From NCBI GenBank assembly GCA_945907755.1, contig CAMDTN010000003.1, positions 1 to 64,000 on the forward strand: 64,000 bases of DNA, in the 5' to 3' direction. This document shows, in pieces, positions 1 to 7,288 of the stretch. The notes beneath the pieces were generated by a model, which searched no databases, had not been told where the DNA came from, and worked only from the letters and a program-made list of their open reading frames with translations. The stretch comes from Singulisphaera sp. GP187. Lineage in GTDB: Bacteria > Planctomycetota > GCA-002687715. The stretch's first letter is position 1; every line of letters begins with the position of its first letter. A program made the position numbers and the translations under genes.

Positions 1-1340
1 TGGCGGTGCCGGGCATCGATGGACCGTGGCATGGCGCCATCTTCTTGGCGCAAGGCATGCAACTGTCGATGGAAGTGCGCTTCACGCTGAAGGACGGTGT
101 GCTCAGTGGGGTGATCGACATCCCCGAGCAAGGTGCGAAGGCGCTAACTCTGGCAGCGGTGCGCTACGAACATCCGAGCGTGCATTTCGAATTGCCCGCT
201 GGCATTGGCCGCGCGAAGTTCGACGGGCAACGCGATGGCGACAAGATTGAAGGCGACTTTGCGCAGGGCGCAGTGAAGTGCAAATTCACACTGCAACGCG
301 GCCCACTGCAACCAGCAGCAGCCGCAGCGCCGCTGCCCGGCGTGCACACCGAAGTGCGCATTGCCACTGATGGCTATGAACTGGCCGGCACGCTGTCGCT
401 GCCAGAAGGCAAGGGCCCATTCCCTGCTTTGATCATGGTGACGGGATCTGGCGCACAGACGCGTGACGAGAATGTCGCTGGGTTCGCACTGTTCCGTCAT
501 CTCGCGGAGCATTTGATCGCGCAAGGCATCGCGGTGCTGCGCTACGACGACCGCGGCGTGGGCGCATCCACGGGCAATTTTTCGAACGGCAGCACCATCA
601 ACAACGCGCAGGACGCCGAAGCGTGCTTCCTGTTCTTGTGCAAGCAACCAGGCATCGACCCTGCGCGCTGCGGCATTCTCGGGCACAGCGAAGGCGGCAT
701 GGTGGCGCCGCTGGTGGCGACGCGCGTCGATGCAGTGGCCTTCATGGTGCTGTTGGCGCCTAGTTGCGTGAAAGGCGACGCGCTGCTGCACCGCCAAGGC
801 GAATTGTTGCTCCGCGCAGCGGGTGGCACAGAAGCCGCCGTCGCGGCCAAACACAAACTGCAAGACGCGATCTTTCATTGGATGCGCACAGGCGAAGGGG
901 ACGACGAACTGAAGACGCTGTTGGACGAGGAAGCGGTCGCCACCTATGCGCAGATGCCTGCAGACTCACGCGGCGATGAAGCGGAATTCAAGGCGAACTA
1001 CCAGCGCCAAGCCAAGGCCACATTCGACAATCTGTGGATGCGCTTCTTCATCAACTACGACCCGGCCGATGTGCTGCGCGCTGTGCGCTGCCCAACTCTT
1101 GCGCTGTTCGGCGCGCGCGACTTGCAAGTGCCGCCGTCGCAAAGCAAGCCTGCCATCGAGGCCGCATTCGCTGACAGGCCAGCGCTGTTGCAGGCCGTAA
1201 CCATGCCGCAGGCGAATCACCTGTTCCAAAAGGCCTTCACCGGTGGGGTGCAGGAATACTCGATGCTGGCCAAGACCAGCGTCGCGGGCCTGCGCGAAAA
1301 AATTAGTGCCTTTGTGTTGGCGCTGCCAGCGAAGCGCTGA
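1..1340 (+). CDS. Alpha/beta hydrolase, 5' end cut by window edge
   Basis: Probable secreted or periplasmic serine hydrolase (esterase or peptidase type); the substrate is unknown. Counting from the GTG at base 6, residues 1-100 form a beta-rich N-terminal part, followed by an alpha/beta-hydrolase domain. The nucleophile elbow GHSEGG has Ser228. An oxyanion-type segment MVTGSGAQTRDEN lies before it, the acid is probably the Asp of LFGARD, and the catalytic His is probably in MPQANH near the C-terminus. The frame is open back to the first base of the window and no signal peptide is visible, so the true start is almost certainly upstream. The domain call is firm; the specificity is not. Confidence 0.85.
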   Translation, partial: AVPGIDGPWHGAIFLAQGMQLSMEVRFTLKDGVLSGVIDIPEQGAKALTLAAVRYEHPSVHFELPAGIGRAKFDGQRDGDKIEGDFAQGAVKCKFTLQRGPLQPAAAAAPLPGVHTEVRIATDGYELAGTLSLPEGKGPFPALIMVTGSGAQTRDENVAGFALFRHLAEHLIAQGIAVLRYDDRGVGASTGNFSNGSTINNAQDAEACFLFLCKQPGIDPARCGILGHSEGGMVAPLVATRVDAVAFMVLLAPSCVKGDALLHRQGELLLRAAGGTEAAVAAKHKLQDAIFHWMRTGEGDDELKTLLDEEAVATYAQMPADSRGDEAEFKANYQRQAKATFDNLWMRFFINYDPADVLRAVRCPTLALFGARDLQVPPSQSKPAIEAAFADRPALLQAVTMPQANHLFQKAFTGGVQEYSMLAKTSVAGLREKISAFVLALPAKR

Positions 1341-1346
1341 GCACTT

Positions 1347-1362
1347 CTTGCGTTCACGCAAG
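1347..1362. promoter_or_regulatory. 16-bp perfect palindrome between the first two genes
   Basis: The sequence cttgcgttcacgcaag has 7-base arms around TC. It sits 6 bases after the hydrolase stop and 46 bases before the next start. It has no T-run, so it is not a convincing terminator. It could be an operator or a small hairpin. No regulator is assigned. Confidence 0.3.
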
Positions 1363-1408
1363 CCACGATGCTCGAAAGACCCACGAGCACCGCGCGTAGG
1401 ATTCAGCG

Positions 1409-2455
1409 ATGCCTTGGAGCCCTGCTGTTGCGTCCTCGTCTTGCGCACTTGATCCAAGACAATCCCCGCCCACGCGCTGGATGTGGGGTGTGGTGCAAGC
1501 GTTGGTGTGGCTTGTTGGGCTCACCATGTTGCTGTTGTTGGCCTTCGCGCCGCGCATCGGACTTCATGCAGTGTGGGATGTGCTGATTCCTGTGGCACCT
1601 GCATTGCTGGCCATCGCACCGGGGTTGTGGCGTAACATCTGCCCGCTCGGCACCACGGCGCAATTGCCACGGCGCATGCGCATCTCTTTCGAGCTGCGCC
1701 CATCGGCACGCTTGCAAACGTGCTTCATGGTCGGAGGCATCGCCGCGCTGCTGCTGATCGTGCCGCTGCGTCATGTCTCCTTCAACAACGACGCACAAAC
1801 CACACTCACAGCCCTCATCGTGTTGGGCGCACTCGCCTTTGTCGCCGGCATCGTCACGCTGGGCAAGAGTGGTTGGTGCACTGGACTGTGCCCGGTGCAT
1901 CCCGTCGAAAAACTCTATGGCCAAGAGCCTGCGCTGAGCATCACGAACGCGCACTGCTCGCAGTGCCTCGGCTGCGTCGCGCGCTGCCCAGATTCCAGCG
2001 CGGCAAACGACTTGTTAGCGCCGCACGCATCGCCATTGCGCCGCGCCGCTGGTTGGTTGCTGGTAGGCGGGTTCCCCGGCTACATCTGGGGTTGGTTCCA
2101 TGTGCAAGATGCGCAGCCTGGCGATGGTTGGGCATCTATTGCCGCAGCGTGCGCCGCGCCCTTCGGTGCCATGGCCGTGTCGGTGGCAATACACGCGCTG
2201 CTCGCGAAGCTCATCCCTCAACAGCGCCACGCGTTGCTGCACCGCAGCTTCGCCGCGCTATCAATCAGCATGTACTACTGGTATCGCTTGCCCGCTTTGG
2301 TTGGCTTCGGCCTGTTTCCAGGCGACGGCATGCTGGTGGATTTGCGCGGCAGCCTGAGCCCCGCTGCATTACTGCCAGTTCAAATCGCGGTCGCGTTGTT
2401 TTGGGGCTGGTGGTTTGTGCTGCGCGCGAAAAACCGCAGCGCGATCACACGCTGA
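1409..2455 (+). CDS. NapH/NosR-like polytopic membrane protein with 4Fe-4S site
   Basis: An integral membrane electron-transfer protein with several hydrophobic helices, of 348 residues from the first ATG. It carries the membrane motifs WRNICPLG and WCTGLCPVHP, typical of the NapH/NosR/CcoG-like group. One ferredoxin motif C183-x2-C186-x2-C189-x3-C193-P should bind one 4Fe-4S cluster. Related proteins pass electrons from quinol to periplasmic reductases, but no such reductase is next to it, so its partner is unknown. Its 3' end overlaps the convergent small gene by 11 bases. The start is not certain: the first 23 residues are hydrophilic and an internal start is possible. It could also be a maturation factor. 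Confidence 0.75.
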   Translation: MPWSPAVASSSCALDPRQSPPTRWMWGVVQALVWLVGLTMLLLLAFAPRIGLHAVWDVLIPVAPALLAIAPGLWRNICPLGTTAQLPRRMRISFELRPSARLQTCFMVGGIAALLLIVPLRHVSFNNDAQTTLTALIVLGALAFVAGIVTLGKSGWCTGLCPVHPVEKLYGQEPALSITNAHCSQCLGCVARCPDSSAANDLLAPHASPLRRAAGWLLVGGFPGYIWGWFHVQDAQPGDGWASIAAACAAPFGAMAVSVAIHALLAKLIPQQRHALLHRSFAALSISMYYWYRLPALVGFGLFPGDGMLVDLRGSLSPAALLPVQIAVALFWGWWFVLRAKNRSAITR

Positions 2456-2828
2456 AAGGGTCTGCGGCGGCCAGAAGATCCAGCGCGCGCTCGGGGCCGA
2501 TTGCGCCAGCCGCGATGCGGCGCGAGCGCACCGTGCTGCCGTGCGCTTCGATTTGCCACACAAGCTCGCTGAAGGCTCCGTCCTCTTCGCACACCAACAA
2601 CAACTGAGGCAGCGGCCAGCACAGTGTGAGCTCGTAGTGCTCCATGCCGCCGTCCGCACCCGCACGCCGCAGCGGCACGAACAAACCCGAGCCATCAAGG
2701 TCCAGCAGCAACAACGGCCCCTGCTGCACGGTGCCCTTCGCTGCACGCGCTTGAGGGGGCGCGCGCTTGGTGCCGGACGCGGCTTCCCAGCGCACACTCA
2801 CGCGCACGAATTCGACTTCGCTGTTCAC
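2445..2828 (-). CDS. Small hypothetical protein, last gene of the nfu operon
   Basis: About 127 residues. The frame stays open far upstream into the preceding gene, but a GTG at 2828, 5 bases after the preceding stop, is the natural operon start. The product is acidic with alternating hydrophobic strands (for example GPLLLLDLDGSGLFVPL) and no signal peptide, membrane helix or cysteine cluster. No family was recognised. Its position behind Nfu, DUF971 and DUF4863 genes hints at a role with them. Its end overlaps the convergent membrane protein gene by 11 bases. Confidence 0.55.
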   Translation of the reverse strand: MNSEVEFVRVSVRWEAASGTKRAPPQARAAKGTVQQGPLLLLDLDGSGLFVPLRRAGADGGMEHYELTLCWPLPQLLLVCEEDGAFSELVWQIEAHGSTVRSRRIAAGAIGPERALDLLAAADPFSV

Positions 2829-2833
2829 AGGGG

Positions 2834-3295
2834 TCAGCCCCACGCAACTGCGCCACCCGGCCACCAGTACAGAATGAGCATGTGGCCGTTTTCTACTCGC
2901 GGCGCATGGCGCGAGCCCACAGGCAGCACCATCCAAGTTGCGTTGCGGCCTTCGAAAGTCACTTGTGCGTTGTCGGGGAAGCACAAACACGCTTCACCTT
3001 TGATGTGCGTGTGGAACGGCCCGCTGGTGGAAGTCATCGACACCGCGTCGATGGAGCAGCGGCCCGCGTCTTGTTCTGGCTTAGCCACGCGCGAGTATTT
3101 CAGCGCGCCTTCGCCCTTGTTGCAGATGCTGCCATCTGCCAGCGCAGCGTTGGCGGCGGCGCGAATCGCGGCGACCGCTGCACCTTCCGCTGGAAACTGC
3201 GCATTCAATGCGGCTTCCGCCGCAGCAGGCTGCGACAGATCCAACGCAGCCACGAATTGTGAGATCGGCGCGAGCAATTCGGTGAGTGCGGACAT
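2834..3295 (-). CDS. DUF4863 family protein (PnbB-like)
   Basis: A 153-residue cytosolic protein. N-terminal helices (residues 1-60) are followed by a cupin-like beta part with a histidine pair in GPFHTHIKGEACLC and the tail HMLILYWWPGGAVAW. This layout matches what I remember of DUF4863, which includes the 4-hydroxylaminobenzoate lyase PnbB; that assignment rests on pattern memory, not a search. Whether this copy has lyase activity is open, since no nitroaromatic genes are near. The start ATG lies 9 bases after the DUF971 stop, so both are probably on one mRNA. Confidence 0.65.
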   Translation of the reverse strand: MSALTELLAPISQFVAALDLSQPAAAEAALNAQFPAEGAAVAAIRAAANAALADGSICNKGEGALKYSRVAKPEQDAGRCSIDAVSMTSTSGPFHTHIKGEACLCFPDNAQVTFEGRNATWMVLPVGSRHAPRVENGHMLILYWWPGGAVAWG

Positions 3296-3304
3296 AGTTG
3301 CTCC

Positions 3305-3643
3305 TCAGACTTCGAAGTTGGCGGGCATGTCCGGCGGCGGCACAGCCCCCGGCGGATGGCCGCAAGCCAACAAGCGTTCGTAGGTGTAGATGCCCGTGGA
3401 GTGCCCGTCGCTGAATTTCAACGACAGCGCATAGGTGCCCACTTCATCCAAGCTGTTCAAGCGAATGCCATCGAAGGCGGCGCGCGGCGCGTGCGGTGCG
3501 CCGGGCTCGGGGTTGCAGGGCGCGCAGGGGCAGTTGGCGCGCAAATCATCCAGCGCATACCAAAGCGTGCGGCCATCAGACCAACGCAAAACCAAAGTGT
3601 GCTCGCCTTCGAGCTCGGCACTCGTGGGAATTGGCGTGCTCAT
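3305..3643 (-). CDS. DUF971 (GBBH-like) protein, putative Fe-S assembly helper
   Basis: A 112-residue protein with the DUF971/GBBH-N pattern: LRWSDGRTLWYALDDLRANC near the N-terminus, then YALSLKFSDGHSTGIYTYERL and a C-terminal tail ending FEV. The cysteines lie in ANCPCAPCNP (CxCxxC), a common possible metal-binding site in this family. Domains of this kind occur alone or fused to Mrp/ApbC-type Fe-S carriers, which suits its place 7 bases after the nfu stop. The ATG at 3643 was chosen over a longer in-frame start because that extension would overlap nfu and looks non-coding. Confidence 0.8.
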   Translation of the reverse strand: MSTPIPTSAELEGEHTLVLRWSDGRTLWYALDDLRANCPCAPCNPEPGAPHAPRAAFDGIRLNSLDEVGTYALSLKFSDGHSTGIYTYERLLACGHPPGAVPPPDMPANFEV

Positions 3644-3650
3644 GGCTGCC

Positions 3651-4247
3651 TCAGAAGGGCGCGTAGTAAGGGTTGGTGCCAGCGGCGTGATCGGTGGTGT
3701 CCAAGATGTCCACCACTTCAGGCACTTTGGCGCGCACGGCTTGTTCCACGCCATGCTTCAGCGTCGCAGTGGACGAAGCGCAGCCGTGGCAGCCGCCACC
3801 CATGCGCACATACACGATGCCGTTTTGCACATCCAAAATGGTGATGGTGCCGCCGTGCATCGCCACTGCCGGGTTGATCTCTTCTTCGAGGATGCGCTGC
3901 ACGCGCTCGCGGATGGACTGATCCAATTGGCCGCCGCCCATGGCCGCAGCGGCCACTGCAATATCGCCGCTTTGGATCTGGGCGCGGATCGCGGCACCCA
4001 CGGCTTTGGCCAAGGTGATCCACTCCACCTCGCCGGTGCGTGTGACCGTCACTTGGGTGCCCCGGATGAGCAAGCTCTGCACGCCCTGGAGCGCGAAGAG
4101 CTTCTCGGCGAGGGGTGAACCCGTCGCCGCACTCTGGTCGCCAAAAAAGACCGTGCCTTCAACCACAGGTCGGTCCACCTCGAAATCGCATTTCAGCGGG
4201 TTCGGTTGGGGGCGAGCAATGATCCGGATGTCGTTAGTTCCCTGCAT
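3651..4247 (-). CDS. nfu: Nfu-type Fe-S cluster scaffold/carrier
   Basis: 198 residues in two parts. An Nfu N-terminal domain (about 1-90, including FEVDRPVVEGTVFF and FALQGVQSLLIRG) is followed by the NifU C-terminal domain (about 112-190) with the cluster-binding motif GGGC153HGC156ASS. The family holds or delivers 4Fe-4S clusters to client proteins in the cytosol. It starts a leftward operon with DUF971, DUF4863 and a small unknown. No Shine-Dalgarno site is visible before the ATG; the upstream bases are A-rich. A 24-codon reading frame overlaps the start in another frame, but nothing else supports it. Confidence 0.9.
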   Translation of the reverse strand: MQGTNDIRIIARPQPNPLKCDFEVDRPVVEGTVFFGDQSAATGSPLAEKLFALQGVQSLLIRGTQVTVTRTGEVEWITLAKAVGAAIRAQIQSGDIAVAAAAMGGGQLDQSIRERVQRILEEEINPAVAMHGGTITILDVQNGIVYVRMGGGCHGCASSTATLKHGVEQAVRAKVPEVVDILDTTDHAAGTNPYYAPF

Positions 4248-4585
4248 TTTTCTTTGTTTTCTGCGGGTTTTCTGAGGCAGTGCCGTCAGGCGCGGGTTGG
4301 GCTTCCATGATACCGAGCACTGAGTGAACCCGCGACCTCAGTAGTTCTTCTATGCGGAGCCCGGGGGAAATCTTCGAGTTTTCTTGTCACATCTGCCCCG
4401 CTCAGGGGAACAGATCAGTAGCGGACATAGGTTCAGGCGGTACGGCTTGCAAGCAGGTCACACCGCCGAGGGGCCACTCTTTAGAGTCGTCCTTGGGCTA
4501 TTTGGGAAAATTCTGACATTTCTTGTCACACCCGAGCCTATTTCGCCATCTACATATGAGCGAACCATGAGTTCACGCCGCGCCG
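4248..4585. other. Non-coding stretch upstream of nfu with hairpins and a repeated motif
   Basis: No credible gene was seen here. It holds the nfu leader and probably its promoter on the minus strand. Visible structure: CGCGGGTT/AACCCGCG arms near 4291-4336, a hairpin formed by ATCTGCCCC and GGGGAACAGAT near 4390-4414, GGCGGT/ACCGCC arms near 4437-4474, and ACTCTTTAGAGT near 4487. The string TTTCTTGTCACA appears twice, near 4379 and 4519. The hairpins may belong to the RNA proposed just downstream or be separate. Confidence 0.4.
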
Positions 4586-4802
4586 TTGGCCACGCCAAGG
4601 GCTACGCGAAGGAGTCCCCTCGGGGTCTCGATGGTCCGGAACCCCGTGGCTGGTCGGTTGATCAGGCGACCGCTCCGGGGGAACAGATTACAGGCGTGGT
4701 GGTGCGGTTCGCCGCACCGAAGATGCGAGGGTGTGGGACGAATCCGGCAGGGTTCGGACCAATCTTGAGGCCCACGGCGCTCTGCGCTGTGGGCCGCTTT
4801 TT
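4586..4802 (+). ncRNA. Candidate structured non-coding RNA of unknown family
   Basis: There is no gene on the plus strand here, yet the stretch ends in a strong plus-strand intrinsic terminator and folds well on paper. A 12-base arm at 4633-4644 (GGTCCGGAACCC) pairs with 4750-4760 (GGGTTCGGACC) across about 105 bases, leaving one bulged G. Inside are a 7-bp stem with a TTCG loop (4701-4718) and a GGTCG/CGACC stem (4652-4671). Before it are small hairpins at 4586-4598 and 4610-4628. It lacks recognisable conserved cores of RNase P RNA, tmRNA or SRP RNA. A 6S-like RNA is possible but unproven. The 5' end is unknown; 4586 is a guess. Confidence 0.5.
4769..4802 (+). terminator. Intrinsic terminator with no upstream protein gene on its strand
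   Basis: GGCCCACGGCGC (4769-4780) and GCGCTGTGGGCC (4784-4795) form a 12-bp stem with one G-U pair and a 3-base loop. It is followed by GC and TTTTT at 4798-4802. The other strand has no T-run after the stem, so the terminator works rightward. Confidence 0.8.
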
Positions 4803-4823
4803 CTTTGCCCTTTGATGCGCGAA

Positions 4824-5096
4824 TCACTCGCCGCGCGGCGCGCGCAGGTAATCGAGCACGGCTGCTCGGGCTTCGAGATTCAGTCCCGCGCGGGGGCCGT
4901 AGCGCTCGACATAGGTGGACCACTCTGCGGCGGGGTAGTCCCGCGGGTCGAAGGGGTCGTGGCACGCGCTGCACCGGCGCTCATAAAGGCGCGCGCCATC
5001 CAATGTGCCGTCGCGTTTTCTGTAGTCGTCCAGAGTGGCGCACGCGGCGCATGCGAGCGCAGCCAAGAGTAATGCGAAGATTCCCAAGCGTTTCAT
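4824..5096 (-). CDS. Small monohaem c-type cytochrome, probable lipoprotein
   Basis: 90 residues. An N-terminal export signal (MKRLGIFALLLAALAC) has a lipobox at Cys16 or Cys19, then comes the haem motif C42-S-A-C45-H46. The short mature part could carry one covalent haem on the periplasmic face. The chosen ATG at 5096 begins the signal peptide. It lies 10 bases after the porin stop, so it is probably co-transcribed from the promoter at about 6562-6610. Its electron partners are unknown. Confidence 0.8.
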   Translation of the reverse strand: MKRLGIFALLLAALACAACATLDDYRKRDGTLDGARLYERRCSACHDPFDPRDYPAAEWSTYVERYGPRAGLNLEARAAVLDYLRAPRGE

Positions 5097-5106
5097 CGTG
5101 TCATCC

Positions 5107-6561
5107 TCAGAAGTAGGTGGCCAGTGAAGCCACAATGCGATCGTTGTCCACAGTGGGAATGCCGGAAGGCTCAACCAACCACTGATACTCCAGCTTCACC
5201 ACGGTTTGTTGCGTGGGGCGAAAGTTCAATCCGAAGGTGATGCGGCGCCGGTCATCGCGATAAGCATCGCCACGCGAAGCGAAGTCCACTGCAGTGCCGG
5301 CGGTGTCGCTGTCCACGCTGTCGTAGCGCGTCACGAGAGTGAAGCTGCTCTTCTGCCCAAACAATCCGTCGCCGCGCCAACTCTCCGGGAAGAAGCGATA
5401 GCGTGCTTCGAGGTACCAGCCGTCCATGCCACCTGGCACGGGCGGCGTGGCGCCGATTTCGCCGGGCCCGCGCTCTAAGTTCAGTTTGGCGTACTCGCCC
5501 AGGACTTCGAATGGGCCTTTGCGCAAGCGCCAATCGAGACCCAGCATGGTGGCCATCTTCTGGTTTTCGTCGTCGTACTTGCCCAGCATGGCACTAGCGC
5601 CAAAGCTGAGATTGTCGAGGAAGCCAACATCCAAGCTCACGCCGATGCGCCCAGCCACGGTCTTGTTGTCGTTGTTGTCTCTGCGGAACGAAGCGCGCGC
5701 GTTGCGTATGCCATCCACCGCGTTGATGCGCTCGGTGAAGCCGTTCACCAACACGATGTCGTAATCGATAGTGGCGAAATCTGGGTGGAACGCGCCATAG
5801 ATGCCGATGCCGGCGTCGTTCCAAGTGGTGGGCACGATGCGCCGGTTCACCAGCGGCCGGTCGGTCAAGTCTTGCAGCGGCGCGTCGTGTTCATAGTTGA
5901 AGCGGTTGAACGGAATCAGCAATGAGCCAACTTTGAAGTTGAATGCGTCGTTGAAGGCGATGTGAGTTTCTGCGTACTCGATCAGGATCTGATTACTGCT
6001 GAGGTAGTTGCCGGTGCCGCTGACAAAGCCGCCGCCTTCGAATTCAATCTCGCTGCGGAAGCTGACCGGGCCTGCGAGGTCGGCATCGAATTGCAGCACC
6101 AAGCGGTGCTGGTCAAAGGTGTCGTTCTGCGCACCGGCATGATCAATGCGGAATTCCGTATCGAAGTACCCGCCGAGAGTCAGTTTGCGCTTGTCGCTTT
6201 GCGACCAGCCGCCGATGCGCGCCACGCCTGTGCGGATTTCCTGCTCCAGCAGCGCGCCTTGTTCATTCGTGAGCAGCTGCTCGAGTTCTCTCACCCGCGC
6301 GCTGGCCCCTGCACCAGTAGCCCGTGCCGCCTCAACTTCGCTGCGCAGTGCATGCACCGATGCGCGCAGTTCGCGGATTTCCTGCTGCACTCCAAGGTCG
6401 GGCATTAATGCAGGTGTGGTGATGGGCGGCGGCATTGATGGTGCCGTTGGAGCTTGCGGATCTTGGGCCGCGAGCTGAAGGGCGGGCGCGAACAGCGCCC
6501 CAAGAAGGAGGGTCGCGAAGAGAGGGAGTGCGCCGCGAGGGGCTCGTGAGTTAGTGAGCAT
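5107..6561 (-). CDS. Phosphate-selective (OprP/OprO-like) outer-membrane porin
   Basis: 484 residues. A signal peptide (about 1-32, cleavage near LAAQ) is followed by a Pro-rich linker, a coiled-coil segment (about 58-105, QEIRELRASVHALRSEVEAA) and a long beta-barrel. The barrel begins TLGGYFDTEFRIDH and ends with a terminal Phe (SLATYF), the usual assembly signal for outer-membrane barrels. OprP-type porins pass phosphate, polyphosphate or other anions; the specificity of this one is not shown. The coiled coil before the barrel resembles periplasmic tethers. The start is close behind a possible -10 box. Confidence 0.8.
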   Translation of the reverse strand: MLTNSRAPRGALPLFATLLLGALFAPALQLAAQDPQAPTAPSMPPPITTPALMPDLGVQQEIRELRASVHALRSEVEAARATGAGASARVRELEQLLTNEQGALLEQEIRTGVARIGGWSQSDKRKLTLGGYFDTEFRIDHAGAQNDTFDQHRLVLQFDADLAGPVSFRSEIEFEGGGFVSGTGNYLSSNQILIEYAETHIAFNDAFNFKVGSLLIPFNRFNYEHDAPLQDLTDRPLVNRRIVPTTWNDAGIGIYGAFHPDFATIDYDIVLVNGFTERINAVDGIRNARASFRRDNNDNKTVAGRIGVSLDVGFLDNLSFGASAMLGKYDDENQKMATMLGLDWRLRKGPFEVLGEYAKLNLERGPGEIGATPPVPGGMDGWYLEARYRFFPESWRGDGLFGQKSSFTLVTRYDSVDSDTAGTAVDFASRGDAYRDDRRRITFGLNFRPTQQTVVKLEYQWLVEPSGIPTVDNDRIVASLATYF

Positions 6562-6610
6562 GGCCTGACTATATGATCGTGAGAATCACTCGCAAGACTG
6601 AATCTCAAGA
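6562..6610 (-). promoter_or_regulatory. Porin promoter with Fur-like inverted repeat; possible leaderless start
   Basis: Read leftward, TTGCGA, a 16-base gap and TATAGT form a plausible promoter, and only about 6 bases separate TATAGT from the porin ATG, so the mRNA could be leaderless. The imperfect inverted repeat TGAGAATCAC (6580-6589) / CTGAATCTCA (6598-6607) overlaps the spacer and -35 region. Its AATC/GATT core resembles metal-regulator boxes of the Fur type. The regulator is not identified. Confidence 0.4.
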
Positions 6611-6653
6611 TTGTCAAAATGCTTAAAACAGGCCGATTCAGCACGGGCGCCGG

Positions 6654-7274
6654 TCAGGCGGCGAGGTTGCGGAGCTGGCGGCTGTGGAAGCGGGCGAGGA
6701 ATCCCACCACCAGCAGGGCGCCAATGAAGGCGCAGAGCATGTCGGCTTGGGCGTCCCATGGGTCGCCTTGGGTGCCCAAAAAGGCTTCTGCTGACTGGCC
6801 GAGAGACACCGCTGCGTACCACTCGATCAATTCATAGAGCGCAGACACGCCCAGCGCCATGGCGACACAAAGCGTGGCCAACCAGCCGCCGGGGCGCAGC
6901 GGCGACGTGCGCAGCAACAATTCGCGCACCACCAACGCTGGCGTAATTCCTTGGAAACAGTGGCCCAAGCGATCGAAAGGGTTGCGATCCAAGTGCAGCA
7001 CATCGCGCAGCCACCAACCCACTGGAACTTCGGCGTAGGTGTAGTGCCCGCCCACCGCGAGGATCCACGCATGCAGCGCTAACACACACACCACAATTGG
7101 TGTGAATTGGAAGCGCTTCCATGTCAGCGCCAGAAGCGCGAGCCCGATCCAAGTGGGCGCAGTTTCCATCCACCAAGTGGCGGGGTCTGCGCATGCGAGG
7201 CCCGACAGCGCGGTCACTACTGCAACGGTCCACCAGAGCGAGCGTGGCCAGTGCGAAGCAGTGCCGGCTGTCAT
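6654..7274 (-). CDS. DUF2238 (YjdF-like) polytopic membrane protein
   Basis: 206 residues with about six predicted membrane helices. It carries the family pattern: RNPFDRLGHCFQGITPALVVRELLLR in the middle (about 96-121), ALYELIEW (about 144-151) and AEAFLGTQGDPWDAQADML (about 160-178) near the C-terminus. The biochemical role of the family is not known to me. It is the last gene of the leftward leuA-lgt-CARF group, 14 bases behind the CARF-like gene. The next gene, the porin, has its own promoter. Confidence 0.8.
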   Translation of the reverse strand: MTAGTASHWPRSLWWTVAVVTALSGLACADPATWWMETAPTWIGLALLALTWKRFQFTPIVVCVLALHAWILAVGGHYTYAEVPVGWWLRDVLHLDRNPFDRLGHCFQGITPALVVRELLLRTSPLRPGGWLATLCVAMALGVSALYELIEWYAAVSLGQSAEAFLGTQGDPWDAQADMLCAFIGALLVVGFLARFHSRQLRNLAA

Positions 7275-7288
7275 AAACGGCGCGGGCT

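Noticed and set aside
2415..3383. Long rightward frame over the DUF4863 and small unknown genes
   Set aside because: It is antisense to genes with clear family patterns and is typical of GC-rich shadow frames.
4586..4802. RNase P RNA, tmRNA or SRP RNA
   Set aside because: The expected conserved cores (GAGGAAAGTC, a CCA-type 3' end with T-loop, or the GGAAGCAGC-like loop) were not seen.
4384..4815. A 143-codon rightward reading frame across the RNA candidate
   Set aside because: Its protein has no domain-like pattern, crosses a terminator stem and does not fit codon habits of neighbouring genes.
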